The translations under genes were made by a program, and so were the position numbers. 64,000 nt of DNA from Deinococcus sp. KNUC1210 (GTDB taxonomy: Bacteria; Deinococcota; Deinococci; Deinococcales; Deinococcaceae). The notes beneath the pieces were generated by a model that worked only from the letters and a program-made list of their open reading frames with translations, was not told the DNA's origin and did no database searches. How positions within the stretch are numbered: the first letter of the stretch is position 1; each line of letters starts with the position of its first letter. This document shows positions 9,893 through 20,131 of this stretch, in pieces. The stretch covers positions 62,001 through 126,000 of the forward strand of contig NZ_CP092190.1 of the NCBI RefSeq assembly GCF_022344005.1. Reading direction: 5' to 3'.

Positions 9893-10369
9893 ATGTCGAG
9901 TGTTCGTATCGGATACGGCGAGGATGCCCACCGCCTTGAGGCGGGCCGTGAGCTGTGGCTGGGCGGCCTGAAGGTGCCGGACGCCCCGGTTGGTGCAGTG
10001 GCCCATTCAGACGGCGACGCGGTGCTACACGCCGTTGCAGACGCGCTGCTGAGTGGGCTGGCGCTGGGCGATATCGGTCAGTATTTTCCCGACACCGACC
10101 CGGCGCACGCGGGTCTGGATTCGCGGGTGATTCTGCGGCGCTGTCTGGAACTGGTGCAGGAGCGCGGCTACCTGCCGCAGAACGTGGCGCTGGTGGTGAC
10201 GCTGGACCGCCCGAAGCTGGGGCCGCTGCGCCAGCAGATCGCGCAGAGTGTCGCGGCGCTCCTGGCGCTGGACGAAGGCGCGGTGGGCGTGTCGTTCAAG
10301 ACCTCGGAGGGGCTGGCTCCGGCGCATGTCCAGGTGCGCGTCACGGTGCTGCTGGCGGCCCATGACTGA
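9893..10369 (+). CDS. ispF: 2-C-methyl-D-erythritol 2,4-cyclodiphosphate synthase
   Basis: A 158-residue enzyme of the MEP isoprenoid pathway. It cyclises CDP-methylerythritol 2-phosphate to methylerythritol 2,4-cyclodiphosphate with release of CMP. The metal site is visible as Asp11 and His13 (GEDAHRL) and His46 in the signature [17 protein letters not shown]. The C-terminal [20 protein letters not shown] carries the TTE/S nucleotide-binding loop region. It works as a homotrimer. Its stop overlaps the start of trmL by eight bases. It diverges from the P450, linking precursor supply and possible carotenoid tailoring. Confidence 0.97.
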   Translation: MSSVRIGYGEDAHRLEAGRELWLGGLKVPDAPVGAVAHSDGDAVLHAVADALLSGLALGDIGQYFPDTDPAHAGLDSRVILRRCLELVQERGYLPQNVALVVTLDRPKLGPLRQQIAQSVAALLALDEGAVGVSFKTSEGLAPAHVQVRVTVLLAAHD

Positions 10370-10838
10370 GCCTGCTGCCCCGCTTCCCCTGCTGCACGTG
10401 GTGTTGTTCGAGCCGGAAAAGGCGGGCAACGTCGGCAACATCGCCCGGACGTGCGCGGTGCTGGGCGCACAGCTCCACCTGATCCGGCCCTTCGGCTTCC
10501 ACCTGTCTGACCGGGAACTTCGGCGGGCCGGAATGGACTATCTGGAAGGCGTGACGCTGCACGAACACGCCAACTGGACGGCGTTTCAGCGCACCCTGCC
10601 CGCAGGCGCACGCGTCTGGGCCTTCTCGACGCACGCTACCGAACTGCACACGCGGGCAGGCTTCGTGCGCGGTGATTACCTGCTGTTCGGGCCGGAATCG
10701 CGCGGCCTCCCCGTCTGGTTGCGCGACGCCCTGCCGAAACTGAAGCTGCCGCAGCCGGGCGGAGGCCGCAGCCTGAACCTGTCGGTGGCGGCGGGGGTGG
10801 CGGCGTTCGAGGCGGGGCGGCAGATCGAGGGCTGGTAG
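10362..10838 (+). CDS. trmL: tRNA (cytidine(34)-2'-O)-methyltransferase
   Basis: A 158-residue SpoU/TrmH-class (SPOUT knot) methyltransferase that would 2'-O-methylate the wobble base of certain leucine tRNAs using S-adenosylmethionine. The three family motifs are [13 protein letters not shown] (motif 1), [11 protein letters not shown] (motif 2) and [15 protein letters not shown] (motif 3). The short length without an extra RNA-binding domain matches TrmL. The ATG at 10362 lies inside the end of ispF, indicating coupled translation. Confidence 0.92.
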   Translation: MTEPAAPLPLLHVVLFEPEKAGNVGNIARTCAVLGAQLHLIRPFGFHLSDRELRRAGMDYLEGVTLHEHANWTAFQRTLPAGARVWAFSTHATELHTRAGFVRGDYLLFGPESRGLPVWLRDALPKLKLPQPGGGRSLNLSVAAGVAAFEAGRQIEGW

Positions 10839-10880
10839 ACCGCGCCGCATTCAGGCCTGGGCAGCCAGTCTTCCTGTTCG

Positions 10881-10970
10881 CAGGGTGTGGCCGAATGCTG
10901 ATGACCCTGGAAGGTTGAACGCCGTCAACCGTCGCCCCTGGACAAACGTCGAAGACCGGGCCACACTCTG
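10881..10970 (+). other. Nested inverted repeats between trmL and the GHL10 gene
   Basis: An outer repeat of 12 bases with one mismatch (10881-10892 with 10959-10970) encloses a perfect GGTTGA-ACGCCG-TCAACC hairpin at 10913-10930. No T tract follows. It may be a structured 3' end or a leader element; nothing else is recognisable in the 207-base gap apart from a TAGCCT box at 11029-11034 before the next ATG. Confidence 0.35.
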
Positions 10971-11045
10971 CCCGCTGAACGGTTTTGACAGGGGAGCGCT
11001 GGCTCATCCCCCATCCCGGCGGCTGCGCTAGCCTGCACGCACCTC

Positions 11046-12665
11046 ATGCCCCGTTTCCGCTCCCGCCTGCTGCTGACCGCCTCCTGCCTGCTTCTGTCCA
11101 GCGCCGCCTCTCAGGAAACTGAGCCTGCGCCTGCTGTTTCTGTGCCGGTGCAGGTGCCCGCGCTGCCGCCAGAACCCGCCCCTAGCCAGCCTGCTCCCGG
11201 CGTGCCGGTGCAGCCCGATTTGGCCGCGTCTCCGGCAGAGCCTGCTGCGCCCGCTGCCTCGAAGCTGCGCGGACTGTGGATGGACGCCTTCGGGCCGGGC
11301 CTCAAGACGCCGGAACAGGTGCAACAGGCCGTTGACGATGCCGCCGCGCTGGGCGTGAACGCGCTGTTCGTACAGGCGATCCGCCGCGCCGACTGCCTGT
11401 GTCGCCTGGGCAGCGTGCCCCCAGCGGCCGATATCGCGCCGAATTTCGATCCGCTGGCCCAGATCATCCAGCTGGCGCACGCACGCGGAATTCGGGTGCT
11501 GGCGTGGTACAGCGTGACCGGAGCCTGGAACGTGACGCTGCCCAGTGCAGGCAAAACCCAGGTCTTCGCGCAGCATGGCCCGGATGCGGGGGGCACGTCC
11601 TGGCTGGCCCGCCGCAGCGACGGAACGTGGCGCGACAACTCGGATGCGTGGCTCGATCCGGGCATTCCCGGGGCCGCAGACTACATGGCGACCTCGGCGC
11701 TGAATCTGGTCAAGCACTACGATCTCGACGGGCTGCAACTCGACCGTATCCGTTACCCCGACGGCGGCGACTGGGGCTACAGCCCGGTCACGCTGGCCCG
11801 CTACCGCAGCGAAACCGGCCAGAAAGGCACTCCCGCGCCGGGCGACGTGCGCTGGAAGACCTGGAAACGCGATCAGGTCACGGCGCTCACCCGCCGCATC
11901 GTGCTGGAGGCGCGCGCCGTCAGGCCAGGGCTGCTCATCAGCGCGGCGACCATCGTGTATGGCGATGGCCCCGCCGACCGCGCCGCCTTCCAGAACACCC
12001 GCACCTACGCCGAGGTTCTTCAGGACTGGCCCGGCTGGATGCAGGAAGGCCTGCTCGACGTGAACGTGATGATGAATTACAAGCGCGACGGCGTGAACGG
12101 GCAGGAGGGATGGTTCGACCGCTGGAACGCCTTTGCCGAGTCTGTGAAACAGGGCGACGAGGAGGTGGCAGCGGGCACGGCCATGTATCTGAATGCCCCC
12201 GGCGTGACCGCTGCGCAGGCTGCCCGCGCCACCGCGCAGGGGCTGGGCTGGGTCGGGTATTCGTACCGCACCCCCACCGCAGGCGTCTATAGCGCCGCGC
12301 AGACGCAGCCGCAGGGGTTCACCACACTCAAGGCTGCCCTCACCGCCCCCGGCGCGGTGCTGGGCCAGCCGCTCGCCTGGACTATGGCCGCCCCCGTCCG
12401 TCATGGGCTGCTGGGCCGGGTGGTCGGGGCGCTCCAGGCGGGAGGGCTGCGGGTCAGTGCTTACGACGCAGCCGGTACGCTCCTCGCCACCACCACCACC
12501 GACGCCAACGGGTATTACGGCTTTGCCGATCTGTCGCAGGCGGGCAGCGGCAAGGTCGAGGTCCGCGCCCTGGATCAGCGCTGGGCACAGGTGCTCGGTA
12601 CAGGCGTGACGCGCTTTCCAAATCTGCTCGTGCGGGCAGTGGTCCGGGTCGGCTCGGGTCAGTAG
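11046..12665 (+). CDS. Secreted glycosyl-hydrolase-like protein (GHL10 family)
   Basis: A 539-residue exported protein with a signal peptide at residues 1-22 (basic start, then LLLTASCLLLSSAAS) and a proline/alanine-rich linker to about residue 70. The main domain begins KLRGLWMDAFGPG and has barrel motifs such as ALFVQAIRRADCL, RVLAWYSV, YDLDGLQLDRIRYP and DVNVMMNYKRD, typical of the GHL10 (DUF4985-linked) family. The last about 90 residues (GRVVGALQAGG to YYGFADLS) look like a carboxypeptidase-regulatory beta-sandwich. It probably acts on extracellular or cell-wall polysaccharide. The ATG follows a TAGCCT box by eleven bases. Confidence 0.85.
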   Translation: MPRFRSRLLLTASCLLLSSAASQETEPAPAVSVPVQVPALPPEPAPSQPAPGVPVQPDLAASPAEPAAPAASKLRGLWMDAFGPGLKTPEQVQQAVDDAAALGVNALFVQAIRRADCLCRLGSVPPAADIAPNFDPLAQIIQLAHARGIRVLAWYSVTGAWNVTLPSAGKTQVFAQHGPDAGGTSWLARRSDGTWRDNSDAWLDPGIPGAADYMATSALNLVKHYDLDGLQLDRIRYPDGGDWGYSPVTLARYRSETGQKGTPAPGDVRWKTWKRDQVTALTRRIVLEARAVRPGLLISAATIVYGDGPADRAAFQNTRTYAEVLQDWPGWMQEGLLDVNVMMNYKRDGVNGQEGWFDRWNAFAESVKQGDEEVAAGTAMYLNAPGVTAAQAARATAQGLGWVGYSYRTPTAGVYSAAQTQPQGFTTLKAALTAPGAVLGQPLAWTMAAPVRHGLLGRVVGALQAGGLRVSAYDAAGTLLATTTTDANGYYGFADLSQAGSGKVEVRALDQRWAQVLGTGVTRFPNLLVRAVVRVGSGQ

Positions 12666-12689
12666 GCAGTCGGACGCTTCAACACTGCC

Positions 12690-12747
12690 AACGGGCGGGG
12701 TCCAAGAACAGCAGTTCGCTGCCTTGGACCCCGCCCGTTCTTCGTTT
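12690..12747 (+). terminator. Rho-independent terminator after the GHL10 gene
   Basis: A 17-bp perfect stem (12690-12706 with 12723-12739) is followed by CTTCGTTTTT. It lies 25 bases after the GHL10 stop codon. Confidence 0.88.
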
Positions 12748-12804
12748 TTGCCAGCGTCTGAAGCAGTCGGCAACCGGATTCGCCAGACCGTCCTGCTTCC
12801 GCCC

Positions 12805-13335
12805 TTACTTGAACAGCGGCAGATGCCCCAGCGCCGTGACTTCCGGCCTTTCCTGCCCCTCGGTAAAGACCGCGACCACCGCCGCGACTTCGCCGCCCAC
12901 GCCCTCGATAATCTGGCGCAGGCTCGCGAGCGTGCCGCCGCTGCTGACCACGTCGTCGACGATGGCGACCTTCTTGCCGCGAATCTTTTCCACGTCCATG
13001 CCGTCCAGCACCAGCAGTTGCGGTTTGCCGGTGGTGATGCTGATCACTTCGCGGGCCACCGGGCTGACCATGTAGGGCTTCTGGGTCTTGCGAATGACGA
13101 TATAGGGCTTACCACTCTCGCGGCTCAGGACGTGCGCCAGCGACAGCGCCTTGACTTCGGGCGTGACCAGCACATCGATGTCTGCGGGCAGCAGCCGCGC
13201 CAGTTCGGCTCCGGCGGCCTCAGTCACTTCGGTGTCACCCAGCATGTTGAACAGCGCAATCGACACGCCAGGAGCAACTTCGACGATAGGCAGGACGCGC
13301 TTGACACTGCCCACTTGGACTTCAAATGTGTTCAC
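12805..13335 (-). CDS. Phosphoribosyltransferase family protein (adenine/xanthine type)
   Basis: A 176-residue type I phosphoribosyltransferase. The PRPP-binding loop is [18 protein letters not shown] (about 122-139), and the upstream [17 protein letters not shown] and [12 protein letters not shown] segments resemble adenine phosphoribosyltransferase or the PurR C-terminal domain. It would salvage a purine base, or it may act as a regulatory PRT. The start is a GTG at 13335; a TACAAT box lies eight bases upstream. The next gene upstream on the same strand is the PlsY/reductase fusion, 52 bases away. Confidence 0.85.
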   Translation of the reverse strand: MNTFEVQVGSVKRVLPIVEVAPGVSIALFNMLGDTEVTEAAGAELARLLPADIDVLVTPEVKALSLAHVLSRESGKPYIVIRKTQKPYMVSPVAREVISITTGKPQLLVLDGMDVEKIRGKKVAIVDDVVSSGGTLASLRQIIEGVGGEVAAVVAVFTEGQERPEVTALGHLPLFK

Positions 13336-13387
13336 GGTCAGGTATTGTACCGCCTTCGGTCCGTGGCGGTGGCCCGCACCGGTCGCT

Positions 13388-15067
<1,680 letters not shown>

Positions 15068-15164
15068 GAGAGAGAAAAAGCATGGGCTGAGTATAAGGAG
15101 GGAAGCAGAGGACGGCAGTGAGGAGCCACGTTGCGAACTCTGGTTCGACAGGACGGGGCCCGTA

Positions 15165-17177
15165 TTACTTCAGATACGCGCCCACCCAGTCCAGATATTC
15201 CTGAAGCCGCCGGACCCGGCGGTCCGGGCGACCTGAGCGGCTCAGTTCGTGGTCTTCGCCGGGGAAGCGCACGAAGCGCGAGGGAACACCGTGCAGTTGC
15301 AGCGCCGTGAACCACTGCTCGCCCTGTTCGACGGGACAGCGCAGGTCTTCCAGACTGTGAATGATCAGGGTGGGCGTGCGGACCTGCTCGACGAACTGAA
15401 GCGGGCTCATCTCCCAGAGCCTGGCGGTATCGGCGCGGCGGTGGAAATTGCCGCCCAGTTCGTCGTCCCAGAATCTCATGCCGATATCCGAAGTGCCGCC
15501 GAACGAGAGCAGATTGCAGATGCTGCGGTCGGTCACGGCGACCTGAAAGCGGTCGGTCTGCGAGGTGATCCAGTTCGTCATGAAGCCGCCGTAGCTGCCG
15601 CCCATGATGCCCGTCCGGGTTGCGTCCAGCCGGGGAAACTGCGTCAGGCAGGCATCGAAGAAGGTCAGGAGATCCTGCATGTCGATGCTGCCCCAGCGCC
15701 CGTGAATATCCTCGCTCCAGGCCTGCCCGTAGCCCACCGACCCACGCGGATTGCTGTAGCACACGCTGTAGCCCGCAGCGGCATAGAGCTGAAATTCGTG
15801 CATGAAGCCGTGCCCGTAAGCGGTGTGTGGCCCGCCGTGAATGTTCAGCAGCGCGGGTACGGTCTGTGTTCCGGTGGGCAGCAGCACCCAGCCTTCTCCC
15901 TCGCCCAGTTCGGTGTCAAAGGCGACGCGGGTCGCGGGAACGGGTACGAAGGGGAGCTGGGCGGCATGGTCGGTCACGCATACGCCGTTCAGATAAACCT
16001 CGGTGGGCTGCGTCACGCTCTCGCTGATGCAGGCCAGTCCGTGCGCGTTCAGGCTGAAGGCCGCCGTCACGCGCTCGGGGTCGTGCAGGCGGGGCGAGAC
16101 CGTGCCGCCCAGCTGAAGATCGAACAGCCCCGCGCTGCCGCCCACGGTGTACAGCAGACTGAGGGTCTGCTCGTCTGCCCAGGTCGGGCGGTCTGGAAAG
16201 CTGCCCACGTGCAGGTCGCCCGCCACGATACTCCCCGCCGGGAAGTCCCAGGCGGCGTCCAGCCGCTGTCCCTCGCCGCTGGCACCGAACAGGAACACGT
16301 GGTTGTCTTCGGTATTGAGCCTGCTGGCCGGGCGACCGATGCCCGCAAAGCGCACGCCGTCCGGGTGCGGGGCCAGCTGTCCAATCGGGGCGGCCCAGCG
16401 GGTGAGCTGACGCGGCTCGCCTTCCAGCGGCAGCTCGAAGACCTCCTGCCGCCAGCAGGCCGCATCGAGCTGACTGAGGCTGCTGACGAACAGCACACCG
16501 CCCGCCTGGGGCCGCCAAGCATAGTCACTGATGTCGTATTCGGGGGCGTGCCAGAGCCTGGTTTCACCGCTGCTCAGGTCGTGCAGATACAGGGCGGCAG
16601 GGCGTGGCGGCAACATTCCCACCCCGTTGAAGCGGTAACGCAGCGACGTGATGGCACGCGCCTCGCCGCGTTCGTCGCGTTTGTCTTCGGTGTCGCCCTG
16701 GCTCAGAAAGCTGAGGTAGCGTCCATCGGGGCTGAAGGCCAGATTCGACACGCCGTTCCGGAAGCGGGTCAGTTGCCGCGCCTCGCCGCCGTTCAGGGGC
16801 AGCAGGTACACCTGGGGTTTGCCCGCGCTGCCCGTGCCCGAGGAGCGGTTGCTCAGAAAGGCCAGCGACGTGCCGTCGGGCGACCAGCGCGGCGAACTGT
16901 CCCTGCTCTCACCGCTCGTCAGGTCGCGGGCCGGGCCGCCTTCCGAGAGCTGAATGCGGCTGCGATAACGCGGAGCGCTGCCCTCGTCTGAGCCGGGCGT
17001 ATCGGCGTGTTCATCCTCGATTCTGGTCAGGACGAAGGCCACCCGTGAGCCGTCGGGCGAGAGCTGCGGATCGGAGGGAAACTTCAGGGCGTACAGGCTT
17101 TCCGGCATGACGACGGAAGTCGAAGCAGAGGTGGACACAGGCCGGTCGGACGCGAGACCCTCGAAACTGTCAGGCAT
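15165..17177 (-). CDS. S9-family serine peptidase (acylaminoacyl-peptidase/prolyl-oligopeptidase type)
   Basis: A 670-residue protein with an N-terminal WD/TolB-like beta-propeller, seen as repeated SPDGxxLAF elements (for example LSPDGSRVAFVL and FSPDGRYLSFLS). A C-terminal alpha/beta-hydrolase domain follows. The nucleophile elbow is GGSYGGFMTNW, the acid is in HSLEDLRCPVEQ, and the histidine is in PGEDHELSRSG. It would release N-acylated residues or cleave short peptides in the cytoplasm. The ATG at 17177 lies six bases after TACAAC and is preferred over the TTG/ATG-containing frame further upstream; another candidate Met is at 17108. Confidence 0.93.
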   Translation of the reverse strand: MPDSFEGLASDRPVSTSASTSVVMPESLYALKFPSDPQLSPDGSRVAFVLTRIEDEHADTPGSDEGSAPRYRSRIQLSEGGPARDLTSGESRDSSPRWSPDGTSLAFLSNRSSGTGSAGKPQVYLLPLNGGEARQLTRFRNGVSNLAFSPDGRYLSFLSQGDTEDKRDERGEARAITSLRYRFNGVGMLPPRPAALYLHDLSSGETRLWHAPEYDISDYAWRPQAGGVLFVSSLSQLDAACWRQEVFELPLEGEPRQLTRWAAPIGQLAPHPDGVRFAGIGRPASRLNTEDNHVFLFGASGEGQRLDAAWDFPAGSIVAGDLHVGSFPDRPTWADEQTLSLLYTVGGSAGLFDLQLGGTVSPRLHDPERVTAAFSLNAHGLACISESVTQPTEVYLNGVCVTDHAAQLPFVPVPATRVAFDTELGEGEGWVLLPTGTQTVPALLNIHGGPHTAYGHGFMHEFQLYAAAGYSVCYSNPRGSVGYGQAWSEDIHGRWGSIDMQDLLTFFDACLTQFPRLDATRTGIMGGSYGGFMTNWITSQTDRFQVAVTDRSICNLLSFGGTSDIGMRFWDDELGGNFHRRADTARLWEMSPLQFVEQVRTPTLIIHSLEDLRCPVEQGEQWFTALQLHGVPSRFVRFPGEDHELSRSGRPDRRVRRLQEYLDWVGAYLK

Positions 17178-17236
17178 GCTGCGGTTGTAGCACGCCAGCA
17201 CAGCCCGGACACTTCATTCTTCAGCAGGCATTCGGC

Positions 17237-18319
17237 TCAGGGAGCGGGGTCGAGGCAGGCCAGGCGTTCACTCTGGGGCAGCGCCGCGCACCCTTTCACC
17301 GCTGTATAGAAAGCGGGGAAATCGCCGCCATGCCGCGCCAGGAGCGCTAAAAAGGCCGGAACATGGTCGGCGTAGGCCGCCACCGACCCCAGGAGCGCAT
17401 TGTTCAGTCCATTGGGCGTGTCGGCAAACCAGCCGTCGTAGCCGCTGTAGCCGTTCCAGCTGGCTTTCAGATCGGCGTACTGCTGGCGCGTCTCGTTCAG
17501 GATGTCGGCTTTTCTGGTGCGCTTCTGGGCATCTGGCAGACCCGACGCGTACAGCTCGGCAAGGCGGGTGCGGGTGCCGAGCAGCAGCTCGTTGATCTGG
17601 GCGGCGCGGGTGCGGGCCACCGTCTGATCGGGAACGGGCAGCCCGCGTGCGGCGGCGTACCTCTGCGCCCCGGCTGTCTCGACCGCCACCGCGAACGATT
17701 CGTTGAAAGCGGTGTCGTTCTGCACGTAGACCACCTGATGAGCCAGTTCGTGAATGACCGTGCGGATCAGCGTTTCGTCGCCGCCGCGCAGCAGCGTGGA
17801 CGGAATCGGGTCCGAGAAGCGCCCCAGCGTCGAATACGCGCTCACGCCGCCCACCGACACGTCGTCGCCCTGTGCCCGGAGCCGCGCCGCCTCGCTGTCT
17901 GCCGCCGCCTGCGAAAAATAGCCCCGGTAAGGCACGCAGCCCGCGATGGGAAAGCAGTAGGTTCTGAGCGTGCCCGACAGCGGCGGCGCAGCGAAGACGT
18001 TCCAGACCAGAAACGGGCGTTTCAGGTCGCTGTATCCGGTAAAGGTGGCGTTGTCGGGCAGGCCGAGGGTCTCGGAGGCGTAGCGGCGCACATCCTGAAT
18101 CAGCGTGAGCTGACGGCGCAGTTCGGCGGGCGTGGCAGGGTCTGCGATCACGTCCGGAATGGGCCGCGCCCGCGTCAGCAGTTCCGATTGCCCGGCTGCG
18201 GCCTGCCACAGATAACTGATCTGAGAGCACCCCGACAGCGCCAGCAGACTCCCAGCCAGCAGCACGCCGAGGCCGATCCAGCGGAAGGAGCGTGCTGCTG
18301 GCAGACGGTTGGTCGGCAT
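17237..18319 (-). CDS. Lipoprotein metallo-aminopeptidase-like protein (COG4324 type)
   Basis: A 360-residue lipoprotein. After a hydrophobic signal (about residues 12-30) the lipobox ALSGC gives an N-terminal acylated Cys. The zinc-protease motif HELAHQ appears mid-protein, with the downstream Glu supplied by NESFAVAVET, as in the predicted aminopeptidases of COG4324. The conserved GYFSQAAADSEA region also fits this family. It would act at the outer face of the inner membrane or in the periplasm. The ATG lies six bases after TAGAAT. It sits alone between the S9 peptidase and an oxidoreductase on the same strand. Confidence 0.82.
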   Translation of the reverse strand: MPTNRLPAARSFRWIGLGVLLAGSLLALSGCSQISYLWQAAAGQSELLTRARPIPDVIADPATPAELRRQLTLIQDVRRYASETLGLPDNATFTGYSDLKRPFLVWNVFAAPPLSGTLRTYCFPIAGCVPYRGYFSQAAADSEAARLRAQGDDVSVGGVSAYSTLGRFSDPIPSTLLRGGDETLIRTVIHELAHQVVYVQNDTAFNESFAVAVETAGAQRYAAARGLPVPDQTVARTRAAQINELLLGTRTRLAELYASGLPDAQKRTRKADILNETRQQYADLKASWNGYSGYDGWFADTPNGLNNALLGSVAAYADHVPAFLALLARHGGDFPAFYTAVKGCAALPQSERLACLDPAP

Positions 18320-18356
18320 GGCCCGATTCTAGAGCACGGGTGGGAAGAGTCTGCTT

Positions 18357-19319
18357 CTATTTCTGGACTCGCTGCCCCTCCCGCGCCGACCGGAATAGGG
18401 CGTCGAGGATACGGGCCTGTGTCACCGAGTCCTGTGGGGTGTACCGCAGCGCCTCCTCGCCCTGTGCGGCCCGCTGGAAGTGCGCCACCATGCGGGTGTA
18501 GCCGTTGTCGGGGGTGACGGCGCGGGTCTGGCCGTTCAGTTCGATCTGGTGGCTGTGCGCCGAGCTGTCGTAGGCCGCTTCCAGGGTCAGCACGCCCCCA
18601 GTGCCCACCACCTGCACGCCAGCGGTCATGGGCGTACACCAGTCGAAGCCGCAGTCGAACGACGCCAGTGCCTCCGGGTAGGCCAGCGTACCGCTGAACG
18701 CGATGTCCACGCCGCCCGCCGTCATGCGTGCCTGCCCGCTGATCGCCTCCGGCATTCCCAGCAGCAGGCGCGTCAGATCGACGGGATAGCAGCCCACGTC
18801 GTACAGAGCGCCGCCGCCTTTCTCGGGCATCCAGCGGAAATCGCCCTCGTTCTGGAGTGAAAAGCCCATGCCGCCGCGCACGCTCCGCAGGTCGCCCAGG
18901 TCGCCCGCCTGTACCAGCCGTTGCAGTTCCTCGATCTGCGGCGTAAATCGGTACGCGAAGGCCTCCAGCGAGGTGCGGCCCGTTTCCTGCGCGATGTCTG
19001 CGAATGTCTGCGCCTCGGCAGCGTTCATGCTCAGCGGCTTTTCGGTCAGCACGTGTTTGCCCGCCCGCATGGCCGCCGCGCTCCAGGGCAGATGCTCGTC
19101 GTTGGGAAGCGGATTGTACACCGCGTCCACCTCCGATTCGGTCACGTCCTGATAGCTGCCGATGCGGGCGATGTCCCATTCCTGCGCGAAGGCTTTTGCC
19201 CGCGCCGACTGCGGCTCGCGCACGCCCACCATCGCCACGTGCCCACCTGCGGCACGAATCGCCGGAATGAGCGAGCGGGCAATGCGTGACGCGCCGAAGA
19301 GTCCCCATTGAAGTGCCAT
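18357..19319 (-). CDS. Gfo/Idh/MocA-family oxidoreductase
   Basis: A 320-residue NAD(P)-dependent dehydrogenase. The N-terminal Rossmann fold begins LQWGLFGASRIARSLIPAI, followed by DAVYNPLPNDEH and the signature GKHVLTEKPLSM, whose lysine is the usual catalytic residue. The C-terminal domain contains YDVGCYPVDLTRLLLG. Substrates in this family are mostly sugars or sugar derivatives; none can be assigned here. The ATG at 19319 follows TACACT by six bases; the longer open frame upstream is discarded. It diverges from a GNAT gene. Confidence 0.92.
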   Translation of the reverse strand: MALQWGLFGASRIARSLIPAIRAAGGHVAMVGVREPQSARAKAFAQEWDIARIGSYQDVTESEVDAVYNPLPNDEHLPWSAAAMRAGKHVLTEKPLSMNAAEAQTFADIAQETGRTSLEAFAYRFTPQIEELQRLVQAGDLGDLRSVRGGMGFSLQNEGDFRWMPEKGGGALYDVGCYPVDLTRLLLGMPEAISGQARMTAGGVDIAFSGTLAYPEALASFDCGFDWCTPMTAGVQVVGTGGVLTLEAAYDSSAHSHQIELNGQTRAVTPDNGYTRMVAHFQRAAQGEEALRYTPQDSVTQARILDALFRSAREGQRVQK

Positions 19320-19477
19320 TCCGCCAGTGTAGGGAGCGCGGTGAGCAGTTGGCTCTGAGAAAGGGGCCGGAAGCTTAAGGCTGTGAACCTGAATGGGGGA
19401 GCGGGGACGAGCAACCGGCCTCTGTTGTCTCGTCCCTTCGACCCGGCCCAAGAGCCCGCACCTGTACACTCTGCACT

Positions 19478-19948
19478 ATGCCTCCCAGCATTCGCGCCTT
19501 CACCGCCGCCGACATCCCCGCGTGCCTGGCTCTCTTCGACACCAACTGCCCGCCGTTTTTCGCTGCCAGCGAACGCGCCGATTATCAGGCGTTTCTGGGC
19601 AGCCCCGCCGACCACGGCACCTATTTTGTGATGGAAGACGGCGCGGAGGTGGTGGCCTGCGGCGGTGTGTGGCATGGGGGCACTCTGCCGGCAGACGTGG
19701 CGGGCCTCAGCTGGGGCATGGTGCGCGGCGACCTGCACGGGCGGGGGCTGGGCCGCCAGCTGGTCGCCTCCCGCCTGAGCTGGATTCGCCAGCACCTCCC
19801 GGCAGCCCGCGAGGTGCAGATCGAGACCAGTCAGCACACGCAGGGGTACTACGCCCGCCACGGTTTCCGGGTCGTCAGCCGCAGGCCAGACGGATTCGCG
19901 CCGGGTCTGGACGAGATCAAGATGGTCCTGACGCTGCCGGACAGCTGA
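19478..19948 (+). CDS. GNAT-family N-acetyltransferase
   Basis: A 156-residue acetyl-CoA-dependent acetyltransferase. It opens with the typical IRAFTAADIPACLALF, has motif A as GDLHGRGLGRQLV (pyrophosphate-binding RGLGRQ), and motif B as YYARHGFRVV. The acceptor is unknown. The ATG lies seven bases after TACACT, so the mRNA is probably leaderless. Confidence 0.88.
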   Translation: MPPSIRAFTAADIPACLALFDTNCPPFFAASERADYQAFLGSPADHGTYFVMEDGAEVVACGGVWHGGTLPADVAGLSWGMVRGDLHGRGLGRQLVASRLSWIRQHLPAAREVQIETSQHTQGYYARHGFRVVSRRPDGFAPGLDEIKMVLTLPDS

Positions 19949-20131
19949 CCGCCCCGGACGTCAGTTCGGCAGTTCGGCTGGGTGCTGATCCTGTCGGCAG
20001 TTTCGCGGTTCAGACGACCCATGCCAGCGGGCAGGCAGAGGTGATAGCGTTTCTGTACGTTCTTCCTTCCGCCGATTCTTCATGGCAGGTCATCCTTTCC
20101 TCTCCCTCTCTGCTCCGGTCACGAGGTTTTC